This document shows positions 1 to 8,944 of a DNA stretch of 64,000 nt, in pieces. The notes under the pieces are model-generated. The model was not told the origin of the DNA, searched no databases, and saw only the letters and a program-made list of their open reading frames with translations. Every line of letters starts with the position of its first letter. The stretch's first letter is position 1. Location of the stretch: positions 1-64,000 of the forward strand of contig NZ_JBDLLU010000007.1 in NCBI RefSeq assembly GCF_039749495.1, written 5' to 3'. The translations under genes and the position numbers were made by a program. Origin of the DNA: Dehalogenimonas sp. THU2. Lineage in GTDB: Bacteria > Chloroflexota > Dehalococcoidia > Dehalococcoidales > Dehalococcoidaceae.

Positions 1-1
1 A

Positions 2-325
2 ATTCCAAAAGTGTCATCCTGTCTTTGGCCATTGTCGTGGTTACCTCCTGAAAGTCTTTGTTGTTATTTGCTTTCAAGAAACCACACAATGGCCTGCTTT
101 TTCAACTCCAGGAATTTACACCACGTACGGGGATTCTACTGGCGACAACGGGGAGGATCCAAATCTAAAGAGTTGGGAGTCTGTCCTGCTTATCCTGATA
201 ATGGGAAGAGATGTGCCCGGGTTGCTGGTACGTTGTGCGGGGGAATCGTCCAGGGGACTTTTGCTGGAAAACTGGCAAGTTGCATGAAATGTGAATTTTA
301 CCGAAGTTCAAATTACCAGCGTTAA
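2..325 (+). pseudogene. two-CW domain protein remnant (C-terminal part)
   Basis: The frame is open to the left edge. Its second half reads GGSKSKELGVCPA, then VAGTLCGG, VQGTF and SCMKCEFY, which is the C-terminal pattern of two-CW domain proteins (small Cys-rich proteins of unknown function in anaerobes). In intact relatives this is preceded by an N-terminal Cys-Trp motif followed by a CG pair. Here the matching stretch reads only YWRQRGG, so the first Cys-Trp half seems lost or scrambled. Residues before about position 120 look unlike coding sequence of this family. It may be a decayed copy or the tail of a gene starting outside the window. Confidence 0.5.
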
Positions 326-376
326 ATACGAATTTGGTATTGTACACACCGGCATTACAAGGTGTAGCGAAATTCG

Positions 377-877
377 ATGACTGCGTATAAAAAATACGAA
401 AAGCAGGATCAAAGAACCATGGCTTCCTGGGCGGCGGATTGCGCCGAACGGGTGTTGCCATTGTTCGAAAAAGCGCGCCCAAATGATGACAGACCTCGTA
501 GAGCCATCGAAGAATGCCGGAAATGGGCCGATACAGGCGAGTTCAAGATGGCGACCATCCGGAAGGCATCCCTGGATGCCCATGGCGCCGCCCGTGAAAC
601 GGAAAAGGACAGCGCCGCCTGTTTTGCTGCCCGCGCTGCGGGCCAGGCGGTAGGAACGGCCCATGTGGCACAACATGCTTTCGGGGCGGCGTACTACGCC
701 TTGAAAGCCATCGTAGTGGCGGACCCTGAAAATATAATCAAAAATGTCTCAAAGGAATGGGAGTGGGAGTTACAGCGAGTTCCAGAGAACCTTAAAGATG
801 CAGTCTTGAAGATAATCATAATTCAGAATAAGGGGAGTGGGGTCACAATCAAGATTAACAAGGGGGAGGGGTTTTAG
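377..877 (+). CDS. putative immunity protein (Imm-5-like)
   Basis: A 166-residue cytoplasmic protein with no signal peptide or membrane segment. The N-terminal part has WAADCAERVLPLFE followed by DDRPRRAIEECRKW. Alanine-rich helices follow with AAGQAVGTAHVAQHAFGAAYYALKA. This alpha-helical layout matches what I know as the Imm-5-like immunity family, found both in polymorphic-toxin loci and as orphans. No toxin gene lies beside it. The C-terminus (KGSGVTIKINKGEGF) is not obviously part of the domain. A weak AGGTG lies upstream of the ATG. The family call rests on remembered motifs; immunity function is not shown by context. Confidence 0.5.
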   Translation: MTAYKKYEKQDQRTMASWAADCAERVLPLFEKARPNDDRPRRAIEECRKWADTGEFKMATIRKASLDAHGAARETEKDSAACFAARAAGQAVGTAHVAQHAFGAAYYALKAIVVADPENIIKNVSKEWEWELQRVPENLKDAVLKIIIIQNKGSGVTIKINKGEGF

Positions 878-1063
878 AAATGTGGGAAGATATGATTCCG
901 ACTTGATCCGGGGGCTAATGCAAGTGAGGTCGGTCTGACCTAATAACCGCTTAAACACTTCTACTAAAGTCCCCAACCATAATAACAGAGGTCGCAAACA
1001 CCACAGCCAAACATTCCCAATGCTGTTTTATAGTATATTGACAAGGGGGAGATGAGCCTCGTT

Positions 1064-1558
1064 TCAGTGTCCACCTATAAAACTCTCTATATCATTTACA
1101 AATCGCATGATGCCATTTTCTAAATGCGTTATCAAAGTGTCCGGATCACTGAAATCAGGATAGGTAACCAGATCGTACTCAACAATGGAATCGACACCTT
1201 TCCCCGGCGCTGACACCCGGTATTCAATCTGATCCTTTTGTTCGAACAGTTTCCTGTAGTCCTTCTGGACCTGCTTATTTACTCCCGCCAGCCAGGCTTC
1301 AAAACTAAGGGTTTCGTGGATGAAAACTATCGCGATCTTCAATTTACGGCTTTTCAATGACCTCGTAACAATTGGAAAATAGGTCATATCCATGTATCCG
1401 GGATAAACGCTTCCAGAGATATCAAATTCGGGATGAGTATTTTTAAGGTGAGATTTTAGATCAAGGATAAATCCCATCAAGCCCCGGTACGCCACCTGGA
1501 TGTAGCCCTTTTCTAGTTGCTTTTTGTATTCGATGACGGATTCCGGAAACGATGCCAT
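1064..1558 (-). CDS. DUF7000-like conserved hypothetical protein
   Basis: A 164-residue cytoplasmic protein. The start was set at the internal ATG giving MASFPESVIEYKKQL because AGGAGG stands seven bases upstream. The longer frame adds 12 residues with no ribosome site. Core motifs are GYIQVAYRGLMGFILDLKSHL, a GYMDMTYFP turn, and RKLKIAIVFIHETLSFEAWLAG, which recall a small family annotated DUF7000 with no known activity. It is monocistronic in an accessory patch next to a broken gene. Function unknown. Confidence 0.65.
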   Translation of the reverse strand: MASFPESVIEYKKQLEKGYIQVAYRGLMGFILDLKSHLKNTHPEFDISGSVYPGYMDMTYFPIVTRSLKSRKLKIAIVFIHETLSFEAWLAGVNKQVQKDYRKLFEQKDQIEYRVSAPGKGVDSIVEYDLVTYPDFSDPDTLITHLENGIMRFVNDIESFIGGH

Positions 1559-1708
1559 AAGTACCCTCCTGGCCGAATAATAGTCCAAAACCACGGATTG
1601 TCTAACTTAGATTATAAGCGCAATCCCGGTAATTTTGCGACAGTGCAGTATTGATGTATGTCGGTGGATGATACGTCGATATTTGTTAAAAAGTGCTATA
1701 TTGTTCTC

Positions 1709-2242
1709 ATGCGAAAAGTCATTGTGCAAGAGTATGACCCTGATTGGCCGCGGCAGGCCAAGGTCGAGATAGACCGGATTATCGCCGCTTGCGGTAAAGA
1801 TATCATTTCGGTGGAACATATCGGCAGTACGTCCGTACCAAATCTCCCAGCCAAGCCGATCATAGATCTGCTGGGTGAAGTGAGAGATATCTTGATCATC
1901 GACGATTATACCCCGGCGTTAGAGGCAATCGGTTAACAGGCACGGGGAGAATTCGGGATAAACGGCCGTCGCTATTATTTTAGAGAAGGATCCGGGCAGC
2001 ACACGCATCATTTACACATTTTCGCCACGGGCGATATTGGACTACACCGTCACCTAGCAGTACGCGGTTATCTCCGAACCCACCCGGAGGAAGCAGCAAG
2101 ATATGGTTTACTCAAGACAGAATTGGCCGAACGTTTCCCTGAAGATATCGAGGCATATATGGACGGTAAAGGTGAGTTCATGAGGGAACTGGAAGATCGA
2201 GCGATGTCCTGGATGAGAGAATATAAACCCCTCGGTATGTAA
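1709..2242 (+). pseudogene. GrpB/UPF0157-family gene interrupted by one nonsense codon
   Basis: From the ATG at 1709 the frame reads MRKVIVQEYDPDWPRQAKVE, then VEHIGSTSVPNLPAKPIIDLL, the N-terminal hallmarks of the GrpB (UPF0157) nucleotidyltransferase-like family. A TAA at 1934-1936 stops it after EAIG. The same frame then continues for about 100 codons with GEFGINGRRYYF, THHLHIF, HLAVRGYLRTHPEEAARYG and FPEDIEAYMDGK, all expected later in the family, ending at a TAA at 2240. Family members usually carry Tyr at the stop position, so one TAT/TAC-to-TAA change explains the break. The downstream half has not decayed, so the mutation is recent or a sequencing error. Confidence 0.85.
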
Positions 2243-2302
2243 ACACCTCGATTGTATATGCCCGTTGTGATGCTTAAGGCGCTCCGCAACGCCCGCCAAA
2301 GT

Positions 2303-3085
2303 TTAGAACGGAAGCCTGAACAGCCTCTTCGTATTTTCCATGGTCGCCCTCGCCAATTCCTCAAACGGTATACCCCTGATCCCAGCCAGCGCTTCCGCCG
2401 TCTGAACGATGTATGATGGCTCGTTGCGTTTGCCGCGGCGGCTTTGCGGGGGGAGGAAGGGGCAGTCGGTCTCCAGCAACAGTTTGTCGATGGGGATGTA
2501 GCGCAGGGCGTTATAGATCACCTTCGATGACGGGTAGGTGATATAACCGCCGATCGAGATGTGGAATCCGGCATCGAGATAACGCTTTGCCAGTTCGAGA
2601 CTATCACCGAAGCAGTGAATGACGCCTTTGGGATGAGAGGGATTGGCTGCCGCCCAGTCGATAAGCACCGGCACGATGGCTTGGTCAGCCTGGCGGTTGT
2701 GGATGACCACCGGCAGGTTGATCCTGACGGCCAGGTCCAGATGGAAACGCAGGGTCTTGAGTTGGTCAGTCTCCGAAAACGGTTTGTGATAGAAATCCAT
2801 GCCGGTCTCGCCGACAGCGACGACCTTTGGCATGGCAGCCAGTTTTTCGATTCCGGCGAGCGCTTCATCTGTCGCCGTCGCCGAATCGCAAGGGTGAATG
2901 CCGACGGTGGCGTAGATGTTGTCATGGGCGGTGGCCAGTTCGATGGCTTTTTTACTGGATTGAAGATCGATGCCGATGGTGATGATCGTTTCGACCCCAG
3001 CATCGGTCGCACGCTTCAAAACAGCGTCGAAGTCCGGGGCGAAGTCCGGCAGGTCGAGGTGTGCGTGGGAGTCGATGAGGTTCAA
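2303..3085 (-). CDS. tatD: TatD family metal-dependent hydrolase/DNase
   Basis: A 260-residue TIM-barrel hydrolase. The N-terminus NLIDSHAHLDLPDF carries the HxH metal site. It is followed by VGIHPCDS, VAVGETGMDFYHK (acidic ligand), LPVVIHNRQAD, GVIHCFGDS and LLLETDCPFLPP. These match TatD family motifs in order and at normal length (about 260). Family members are 3'-5' exonucleases or related phosphodiesterases acting in the cytoplasm. It starts 10 bases after the nuoN stop on the same strand and is likely transcribed with the complex I operon, although no role in complex I is known. Confidence 0.93.
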   Translation of the reverse strand: MNLIDSHAHLDLPDFAPDFDAVLKRATDAGVETIITIGIDLQSSKKAIELATAHDNIYATVGIHPCDSATATDEALAGIEKLAAMPKVVAVGETGMDFYHKPFSETDQLKTLRFHLDLAVRINLPVVIHNRQADQAIVPVLIDWAAANPSHPKGVIHCFGDSLELAKRYLDAGFHISIGGYITYPSSKVIYNALRYIPIDKLLLETDCPFLPPQSRRGKRNEPSYIVQTAEALAGIRGIPFEELARATMENTKRLFRLPF

Positions 3086-3095
3086 GGCAGGTACC

Positions 3096-4556
3096 TTACG
3101 GAACGAGCGCCGAGGCGGCGGTTTCGGCCAGTTTCAGGGCTACGGCGGGCAGGATGCCGAAGAGCAGGATGCCGAAGGATGAGATAGCCAGCGCCGTTTT
3201 CAAAGAACCCGAAGAAGGTACCGGGCCTTGTTGTTCCGGTTCACGGAGCCACAAAACCTTGATGACGCCAAAGTAGTAGTAGGCGGATATGACAGTATTG
3301 ACCGCGGCCAGGACCACCAGCCACAGAAGATCCGCCTGGACACCTGCATTGAAGATGTAGAACTTGGCGAGGAAACCGGCAGTCGGCGGGAAACCGATCA
3401 GGGACAAAAGCGACAGCGTAAGTGCTCCAGCCATGAAAGGTGATGTTCGCGCCAGACCGGCATAGTTTGCGAAATTGTCGCTGTTGAACTTCCGAGAGAT
3501 GGCGATAACGCTGATGAAGGCGGCCAGATCGCTCACGGCAAAGGCGATCAGATAGAAGATGATGCCGCCGACGGCCAGCGTCGAAAGCGACGGCGCGTTA
3601 CCTAAAGCCGCCAGTCCGACCAGGATGTAACCGGCGTGAGCTACGGTGGAGAAACCCAGCAGGCGTTTGATGTTCTTCTGGGGAATGGCCATGAGATTAC
3701 CCATGGTCATACCGATAGCGGCGATAGCGGCGATGACCGGCGCCCACTGTTGCGCCAGGACGCCGGGTTCGATGAACGCCGTACCCAGGATACGCAGGAT
3801 GAGGGCAAATCCGGCCGCCTTGGAGGCGATCGACAGGTACATGGTGATGGGCGTCGGGGCGCCTTCGTAAACGTCCGGTACCCAGAACTGGAAGGGGACA
3901 GCGGCTATCTTGAAACCCACGCCGGCGATGATGAGCACCAGGCCCATCAGGAGGCCGGGGGAGTCGAGAATGGAGGCCGGTGACATCGATTGCAGCGAGG
4001 CGGCGATCTCCGCCAGGCCGGTGGTGCCGGTGAAACCGAAAACGAGCGCCATACCGTAAAGCAGCACCGCTGAGGCGACGCCGGACAGGAGAACATATTT
4101 CAACGCGGATTCGGTGGACTTCTTATCTTTCTGGATACCCACCAAAACGTAGAAAGCCACGGCGGTGATCTCCAGCGCCAGGTAGAGAGTTATGAGGTTA
4201 GTGGCGGCGGCCATGAGCATCATTCCGAGGGAGGCAATAAGGACGAGGGCGTGGTACTCACCCCGGAAGCGGCGGAAATTATCCGTCCAGTCGATGGACG
4301 CCATGATAACCAGGCCAGCCATCACCGGGAAGAATATCTTGAAGAAAGCGGCGAAGGCGTCATGGGAGACCATGCCGCCGAAAAGGCTTTGGGAAGCGTC
4401 CGGCCATTGGATGACGGCGGCGATAACGGCGGCAGAGAGGCCGGCCAGGGCCGAGCCGACGAGGACCTTCTTCTGAGAGACGAAGAGGTCGGTCAGGATC
4501 ACGGCGATGGCGGTGCCGAGGACGATCAGTTCCGGTATGAGGTAGGTGAAGTCCAC
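3096..4556 (-). CDS. nuoN: NADH-quinone oxidoreductase subunit N
   Basis: An antiporter-like membrane subunit of complex I, about 486 residues with roughly 14 hydrophobic helices, that helps translocate protons. Recognisable parts are LYLALEITAVAFYVLVG, KYVLLSGVASAVLLYGMAL, the discontinuous-helix region with FQFWVPDVYEGAPTP, and KRLLGFSTVAHAGYILVG. I chose the GTG at 4556 (VDFTYLIPELIVL) because GAGG stands about eight bases upstream. An upstream TTG at 4589 lies inside an AT-rich repeat. It is the last nuo gene, separated from nuoM by about 100 bases holding that repeat, and tatD follows. Confidence 0.95.
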   Translation of the reverse strand: MDFTYLIPELIVLGTAIAVILTDLFVSQKKVLVGSALAGLSAAVIAAVIQWPDASQSLFGGMVSHDAFAAFFKIFFPVMAGLVIMASIDWTDNFRRFRGEYHALVLIASLGMMLMAAATNLITLYLALEITAVAFYVLVGIQKDKKSTESALKYVLLSGVASAVLLYGMALVFGFTGTTGLAEIAASLQSMSPASILDSPGLLMGLVLIIAGVGFKIAAVPFQFWVPDVYEGAPTPITMYLSIASKAAGFALILRILGTAFIEPGVLAQQWAPVIAAIAAIGMTMGNLMAIPQKNIKRLLGFSTVAHAGYILVGLAALGNAPSLSTLAVGGIIFYLIAFAVSDLAAFISVIAISRKFNSDNFANYAGLARTSPFMAGALTLSLLSLIGFPPTAGFLAKFYIFNAGVQADLLWLVVLAAVNTVISAYYYFGVIKVLWLREPEQQGPVPSSGSLKTALAISSFGILLFGILPAVALKLAETAASALVP

Positions 4557-4580
4557 TAGGCCGCCCTCATTCTTTGGCGG

Positions 4581-4643
4581 AAATTCCAAATCACAAATCC
4601 CAAATTACAAACAAATCCCAAATTCGAAAATCCAAATTTGAAA
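4581..4643. repeat. AT-rich intergenic repeat (CAAATCCCAAATT units)
   Basis: Between nuoM and nuoN the plus strand reads a run of short near-copies of AAATTCCAAATC, ACAAATCCCAAATT and ACAAACAAATCCC. The composition is far more A-rich than the surrounding GC-rich operon. A related tract lies at about 18571-18690. Similar degenerate CAAATTCC-type intergenic tracts are known to me from several bacterial genomes, but their origin is unclear. Confidence 0.6.
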
Positions 4644-4656
4644 CGTGACATCATGA

Positions 4657-6153
4657 TCAGGAGCCTCCGAAAAGGGCGGCGATGGGTTTGATGCCGCCTT
4701 CGAAGACGTCGGTCAGGATACGGGGGTAGAGGCCGATAACGAACATGGCAATGACGAAAACGATGGCGAAGATGTTCTCCACGCGGTCGGTGTCATGGAC
4801 GCCGGCGAACCTGGGCAGTGGCTGGCCGAAGAATACCCTCTGGATGGTCCAGAGGATGTAAGCCGCGGCCAGGAGGATACCAAGCAAACCGATTATGGTG
4901 AAGACCTGGATACCGGGAACGACACCGCTGCTGAATGAGCCCAGGAAGGTCCAGACCTCCGCGATGAAGCCGCTGGTGGCGGGGACGGCCATGGCGCCCA
5001 GGCCGCCCAGGACGAAGATGATAGTGGCGCGGGGCATCTGGTTGGCCAGGCCGCCCAGGCGGGGAATGGCGCGCTCATGCGTATTGTGCATCACCACGCC
5101 GGTGATGGCGAAGAGCAGGCCGGTGATGATGCCGTGAGATACCATCTGGAGCGAGGCGCCGATCATCGACAGCTGTCCCAGGGCGAAAATGCCCAGGAGC
5201 ACGAAGCCCATGTGACTAACCGACGAGTACGCGATAAGGCGCTTGATATCCGTCTGCTTGAGGGTTACGGCGCCTCCATAGACGATGTTGATGACCGCCA
5301 GTACCAGGATAATCGGGGCGAACTTGAGCGCCTCATCCGGGAACATGGCGGCGTTGATGCGCAGCATGGCGTAGCCGCCCATTTTAAGGAGCGTGCCGGC
5401 CAGGATAACCGAGACGGCGGTGGGGGCGTCGGTATGGGCGTCCGGCAGCCAGGTGTGGAAGGGGAAGACCGGCAGTTTGATGGCGAAACCAAGGAAGAAA
5501 AAGACGAAGGTCAGCGCCAGCGCACCAGCCTTCATAACCTCGGTCAGGTCTGTGTTGAGCATGGTGACCATATCGAGCGAACCGGTGGCGAAGTACAGCA
5601 CCAGGATACCGGCCAGGATGAAGGCGCCTCCCAGCAGGGTGTAAAGAACGTATTTAAGGGCGGAGTATTCCTTGCGCCCGGCCCCCCAGATGGCGATGAG
5701 GAAATACATGGGGATGAGTTCCAGTTCCCAAAAAATGAAGAAGAGCAGGAAGTCCAGCGAGATGAACACGCCGGTGATCGATGCCTGGAGCAAAAGTATC
5801 CAGGCGAAGTATTCACGGACCCGGAGATCGATCTTCCAGGAGATCAGGATTACCAGGACGCCGAGGAGTGTGGTCAACAGCAGGAACGGCAGCGACAGGC
5901 CGTCCACGCCCAGGGAGTAATTGGCGTTGATCAACGGAATCCAGGAGACCTTCTCCCCGAACTGAATGACACCGCTCATCTCCGCCGAGCGGTCGAAGCC
6001 GGCAAAGACGATAATGGAAAAGATAAGCGGCAGCACCGTGGCTATGAGAGAGAGATATGTGATCGCCTTCGGCGACAGCTTTGGCCAGAGCGCGATCAAA
6101 AGAGCCCCGATGATGGGGATGAAAATGGTTAGCGTTAAATAGGGCATATCCAA
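4657..6153 (-). CDS. nuoM: NADH-quinone oxidoreductase subunit M
   Basis: An antiporter-like membrane subunit of complex I of about 498 residues, the usual length. It has 14 predicted helices, a conserved WELELIPMYFLIAIWG with the essential glutamate of helix TM5, FAIKLPVFPFHTWLPDAHTDAPTAVS around the broken helix and key lysines, and KRLIAYSSVSHMGFVLLG. AGGAGGTG lies about 10 bases before a TTG at 6153 and 16 before the ATG at 6147, so either start is possible and changes only two residues. It lies 16 bases downstream of nuoL in the operon. Confidence 0.97.
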   Translation of the reverse strand: MDMPYLTLTIFIPIIGALLIALWPKLSPKAITYLSLIATVLPLIFSIIVFAGFDRSAEMSGVIQFGEKVSWIPLINANYSLGVDGLSLPFLLLTTLLGVLVILISWKIDLRVREYFAWILLLQASITGVFISLDFLLFFIFWELELIPMYFLIAIWGAGRKEYSALKYVLYTLLGGAFILAGILVLYFATGSLDMVTMLNTDLTEVMKAGALALTFVFFFLGFAIKLPVFPFHTWLPDAHTDAPTAVSVILAGTLLKMGGYAMLRINAAMFPDEALKFAPIILVLAVINIVYGGAVTLKQTDIKRLIAYSSVSHMGFVLLGIFALGQLSMIGASLQMVSHGIITGLLFAITGVVMHNTHERAIPRLGGLANQMPRATIIFVLGGLGAMAVPATSGFIAEVWTFLGSFSSGVVPGIQVFTIIGLLGILLAAAYILWTIQRVFFGQPLPRFAGVHDTDRVENIFAIVFVIAMFVIGLYPRILTDVFEGGIKPIAALFGGS

Positions 6154-6169
6154 TTAACAAACACCTCCT

Positions 6170-8134
6170 CTAGCCGGCGAGAAACACGACGACAACGATG
6201 GTCAAAATACCGAAAGCGATAAACATACCATAAGTCTGGAGTTGACCGGATTGGGCGCGCCGCAATATGGATCCCGCTGATACTGTGCCGTCGGCCACGG
6301 CGTTGACGGTGCCGTCCACCGCCTTTTCATCGAAATACCTGAAATGACCGAAAAGCTTGCGGGTGATCACGTTCTGCACGATGACAGTGTTCAACCCGTT
6401 GTCCAGCAGCCGGCTGTCGAAGAACTGGAAACCGGCGAATAAACCGCGGAGCAGCACCAGTTCGCCGATGATCTTCTCGTATAACTCATCGAAGAAGTAC
6501 TTGCGCCGGACCAGTTCGTAAAGGGCGCCGAAGCGGCGGGCGATAATTTCGGCGGAGACCCAGCGCTTGATGTACATGGCGTAAGCCAGGAAGATGCCCG
6601 CGGCGGCCAGACCGAGAGATAGCCAGGTTACCGGATGGGTGAAGGCGCCGAAAAGACCCTCGATCACGCTCATCGGTTCACCATGGCCGAACAAACCGCC
6701 GAAACCGCCGGTGAGGTTCAGGAAACCGGAGAAGGCAGCGGGCACAGCCAGGATCAACAGCGGCGCGGTCATCACACGGGGAGATTCATGGGGGTGATTG
6801 TGACCCCGATACTCGCCGTGGAAACTCAGGAACATCAACCGGAACATGTAGAACGCAGTCAGGAATACGGTGATCAGAGCCAGAGTGAAAAGTATCGGCT
6901 GGCCGGATGATCCGGCGATGATCTCATCCTTGGAGAAGAAGCCGGACAGCGGCCAGATCCCGGCCATGGAAACCGAGGCGATCAGCATGGTGTAATAGGT
7001 TTTAGGCATGAACTTCTTCAAGCCGCCCATATGGCGCATGTCGAAGGTGCCGGTAGCGTGATTGACCGAACCGGAACCCAAGAAGAGCAGACTCTTGAAA
7101 AAAGCGTGGTTCATCAGGTGGAACATGGCGATGGCTACGCCGCCGGTACCAAGGCCGAGCATCATGTAGCCCAGTTGCGACACGGTAGAATAAGCCAGAA
7201 CCCGCTTCATGTCATGCATGACCAGTCCCATGGTGGCGGCAAAGATGGCGGTAATGCCGCCGATGACAGCGACGGTGGTCAACGCCGTTGTGGAATGCTC
7301 GAACAGGGGATAAGTCCGGGCGACGAGGAAAACACCGGCGGCGACCATGGTGGCGGCGTGGATCAGGGCGGAAACGGGGGTGGGGCCTTCCATGGCGTCC
7401 GGCAACCAGACGTGCAGCGGGAATTGGGCGCTCTTGCCCACCGCGCCCAGGAAAACACCCAACGCAGCTAATGTCAGCACGCCGCCGGCCAGGACGCCGG
7501 CAACAGCCAGTTCGTTAAGCTCGCAGATGTCCAGTGTGCCCGTATTGGCAAACAGCAGCACGATGGCTGCCAGGAAGCCGAAATCCCCGATGCGGGTGAC
7601 GATAAAGGCCTTCTTGGCAGCAGCGGCGGCGGCGGGACGCTGGAACCAGAAGCCGATCAACAGATAAGAACACAGGCCGACCAGTTCCCAGAAAGCGAAG
7701 GTGAGGAACAGGTTGTCGGACAGCACCAGGCCGATCATCGCGACGCCGAAGAGAGACAGAAAGGCGTAGTAACGCTCGTAGCCCGGGTCGCCGTGCATGT
7801 AGCCCTGGGAATAGATGTTGACCATGAGGGCGACGAAGGTGATGACCACCAGCATGACGGCGGTCAGGCCGTCCAGGATGAAGCCGAAGTGGATATTGAG
7901 GCCGGCAACATTAACCCAATCGATCGGCGCGATGACGATCTCGTGGTGTTCAGCGCCTATAACGCCGGTAAGCGCCCAGAGAGAAAGCAGCAGCGCACCG
8001 GACATAGCGGCGACGCCTACATAACCGCTTATCTCAGGCCGCAGCTTCAGCAGAGGCTTGATCACCAGGGCGATGAGGGCGAAGGCCGCCAGAGGCAGCA
8101 GCAGGATCGCCCAGACGAACGGCGCCGTTATCAA
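6170..8134 (-). CDS. nuoL: NADH-quinone oxidoreductase subunit L
   Basis: The distal antiporter-like subunit of complex I, 654 residues, with the long lateral helix region expected at the C-terminus. Motifs: FWELVGLCSYLLIGFWFQRP (TM5 glutamate), GKSAQFPLHVWLPDAMEGPTP (TM7 lysine and broken helix), HAATMVAAGVFLVARTYPL, and KRVLAYSTVSQLGYMMLGLG. The start is a TTG at 8134, 16 bases after the nuoK stop, with only a weak GAG upstream, so coupling to nuoK translation is plausible. No ATG lies at a better place. Confidence 0.97.
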   Translation of the reverse strand: MITAPFVWAILLLPLAAFALIALVIKPLLKLRPEISGYVGVAAMSGALLLSLWALTGVIGAEHHEIVIAPIDWVNVAGLNIHFGFILDGLTAVMLVVITFVALMVNIYSQGYMHGDPGYERYYAFLSLFGVAMIGLVLSDNLFLTFAFWELVGLCSYLLIGFWFQRPAAAAAAKKAFIVTRIGDFGFLAAIVLLFANTGTLDICELNELAVAGVLAGGVLTLAALGVFLGAVGKSAQFPLHVWLPDAMEGPTPVSALIHAATMVAAGVFLVARTYPLFEHSTTALTTVAVIGGITAIFAATMGLVMHDMKRVLAYSTVSQLGYMMLGLGTGGVAIAMFHLMNHAFFKSLLFLGSGSVNHATGTFDMRHMGGLKKFMPKTYYTMLIASVSMAGIWPLSGFFSKDEIIAGSSGQPILFTLALITVFLTAFYMFRLMFLSFHGEYRGHNHPHESPRVMTAPLLILAVPAAFSGFLNLTGGFGGLFGHGEPMSVIEGLFGAFTHPVTWLSLGLAAAGIFLAYAMYIKRWVSAEIIARRFGALYELVRRKYFFDELYEKIIGELVLLRGLFAGFQFFDSRLLDNGLNTVIVQNVITRKLFGHFRYFDEKAVDGTVNAVADGTVSAGSILRRAQSGQLQTYGMFIAFGILTIVVVVFLAG

Positions 8135-8150
8135 CTCTTGTTCACTCGCT

Positions 8151-8462
8151 TTACCATTTCATTAAATCTATCTTGGTGGCATCGATAGTATCGCGGCTGC
8201 GGTAGATTGACATAATAATCGCCAGGGCAACAGTGGCCTCCGCCGCGGCGACCACGATGATGAAGATGGTGAAGATCTGGCCGGTCAGCAACTCCGGAAC
8301 CACAAAACGGGAGAAGGCGACCATGGCGATGGCCGCGGCGTTAAGCATCAACTCAATGCACATCAATATGATCACGGCGCTGCGCTTGGACAGGGCGCCC
8401 CAGAGCCCGATGCCGAAAAGCACCGCCGAGAGGATTAAATAATGGTTCAGGCCGACTTCCAT
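8151..8462 (-). CDS. nuoK: NADH-quinone oxidoreductase subunit K
   Basis: A small 103-residue membrane subunit with three hydrophobic helices, usual length about 100. The N-terminus NHYLILSAVLFGIGLWGAL and the segment CIELMLNAAAIAMVAF contain the conserved membrane glutamate of NuoK/ND4L. IIVVAAAEATVALAIIMSIYR carries the second conserved acidic residue. Its ATG overlaps the nuoJ stop (TAATG), a normal translational coupling within this operon. Confidence 0.97.
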   Translation of the reverse strand: MEVGLNHYLILSAVLFGIGLWGALSKRSAVIILMCIELMLNAAAIAMVAFSRFVVPELLTGQIFTIFIIVVAAAEATVALAIIMSIYRSRDTIDATKIDLMKW

Positions 8463-8944
8463 TATTTATCCCTCACTAAGATGATAGCGCCGATGATGGC
8501 GGTGAGCAGCAGCACCCCGGCCATCTCCAACGGCAGCATGAAACCGTCGGTAGAGAACAGCAGAGCCGCCAGCTCCGGAGTGGTGTTATCGACCGGCGGC
8601 GCCTCGGAGATGTTCCAATCAGTCGCCAGGGTGGTGACAATAAGCGCCAGGGATATTCCGCCGCTGGCAAAGAGCGCCGGCAGCCGCAGCCGGTTGGTGA
8701 GGCTGCCCAACTGGATCTCCCGGGTCAACATGATAGCCAGGATGATCAGCACCGAAATGGCGCCGACGTAGATCAAAACCTGGATGGCCGCCAGGAAATC
8801 CGCGGAGAGAGTAACGAACAATCCGGCTACCAGGAAGAAACACAGCACCAGCATCAGAGAGGCGCGGAAGACGTTCTTCAAAAGCACCACCGCCAATGCG
8901 GAAATGATGATGCCGGCCGCGAAGATGAAAAAGCCGATCTCCAT
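8462..8944 (-). CDS. nuoJ: NADH-quinone oxidoreductase subunit J
   Basis: A 160-residue membrane subunit with five predicted helices. FFLVAGLFVTLSADFLAAIQVLIYVGA is the characteristic NuoJ/ND6 TM3 segment with the pi-bulge, followed by ISVLIILAIMLT. A soluble loop (TDWNISEAPPV) precedes the last helix. Length is near the family norm. It overlaps nuoK by one base and follows nuoI directly. Confidence 0.96.
   Translation of the reverse strand: MEIGFFIFAAGIIISALAVVLLKNVFRASLMLVLCFFLVAGLFVTLSADFLAAIQVLIYVGAISVLIILAIMLTREIQLGSLTNRLRLPALFASGGISLALIVTTLATDWNISEAPPVDNTTPELAALLFSTDGFMLPLEMAGVLLLTAIIGAIILVRDK

Noticed and set aside
5077-6132. 351-codon plus-strand open frame
   Set aside because: It is antisense to nuoM, Gln/Glu/Asp-rich and low complexity, a shadow of the codon bias of nuoM.
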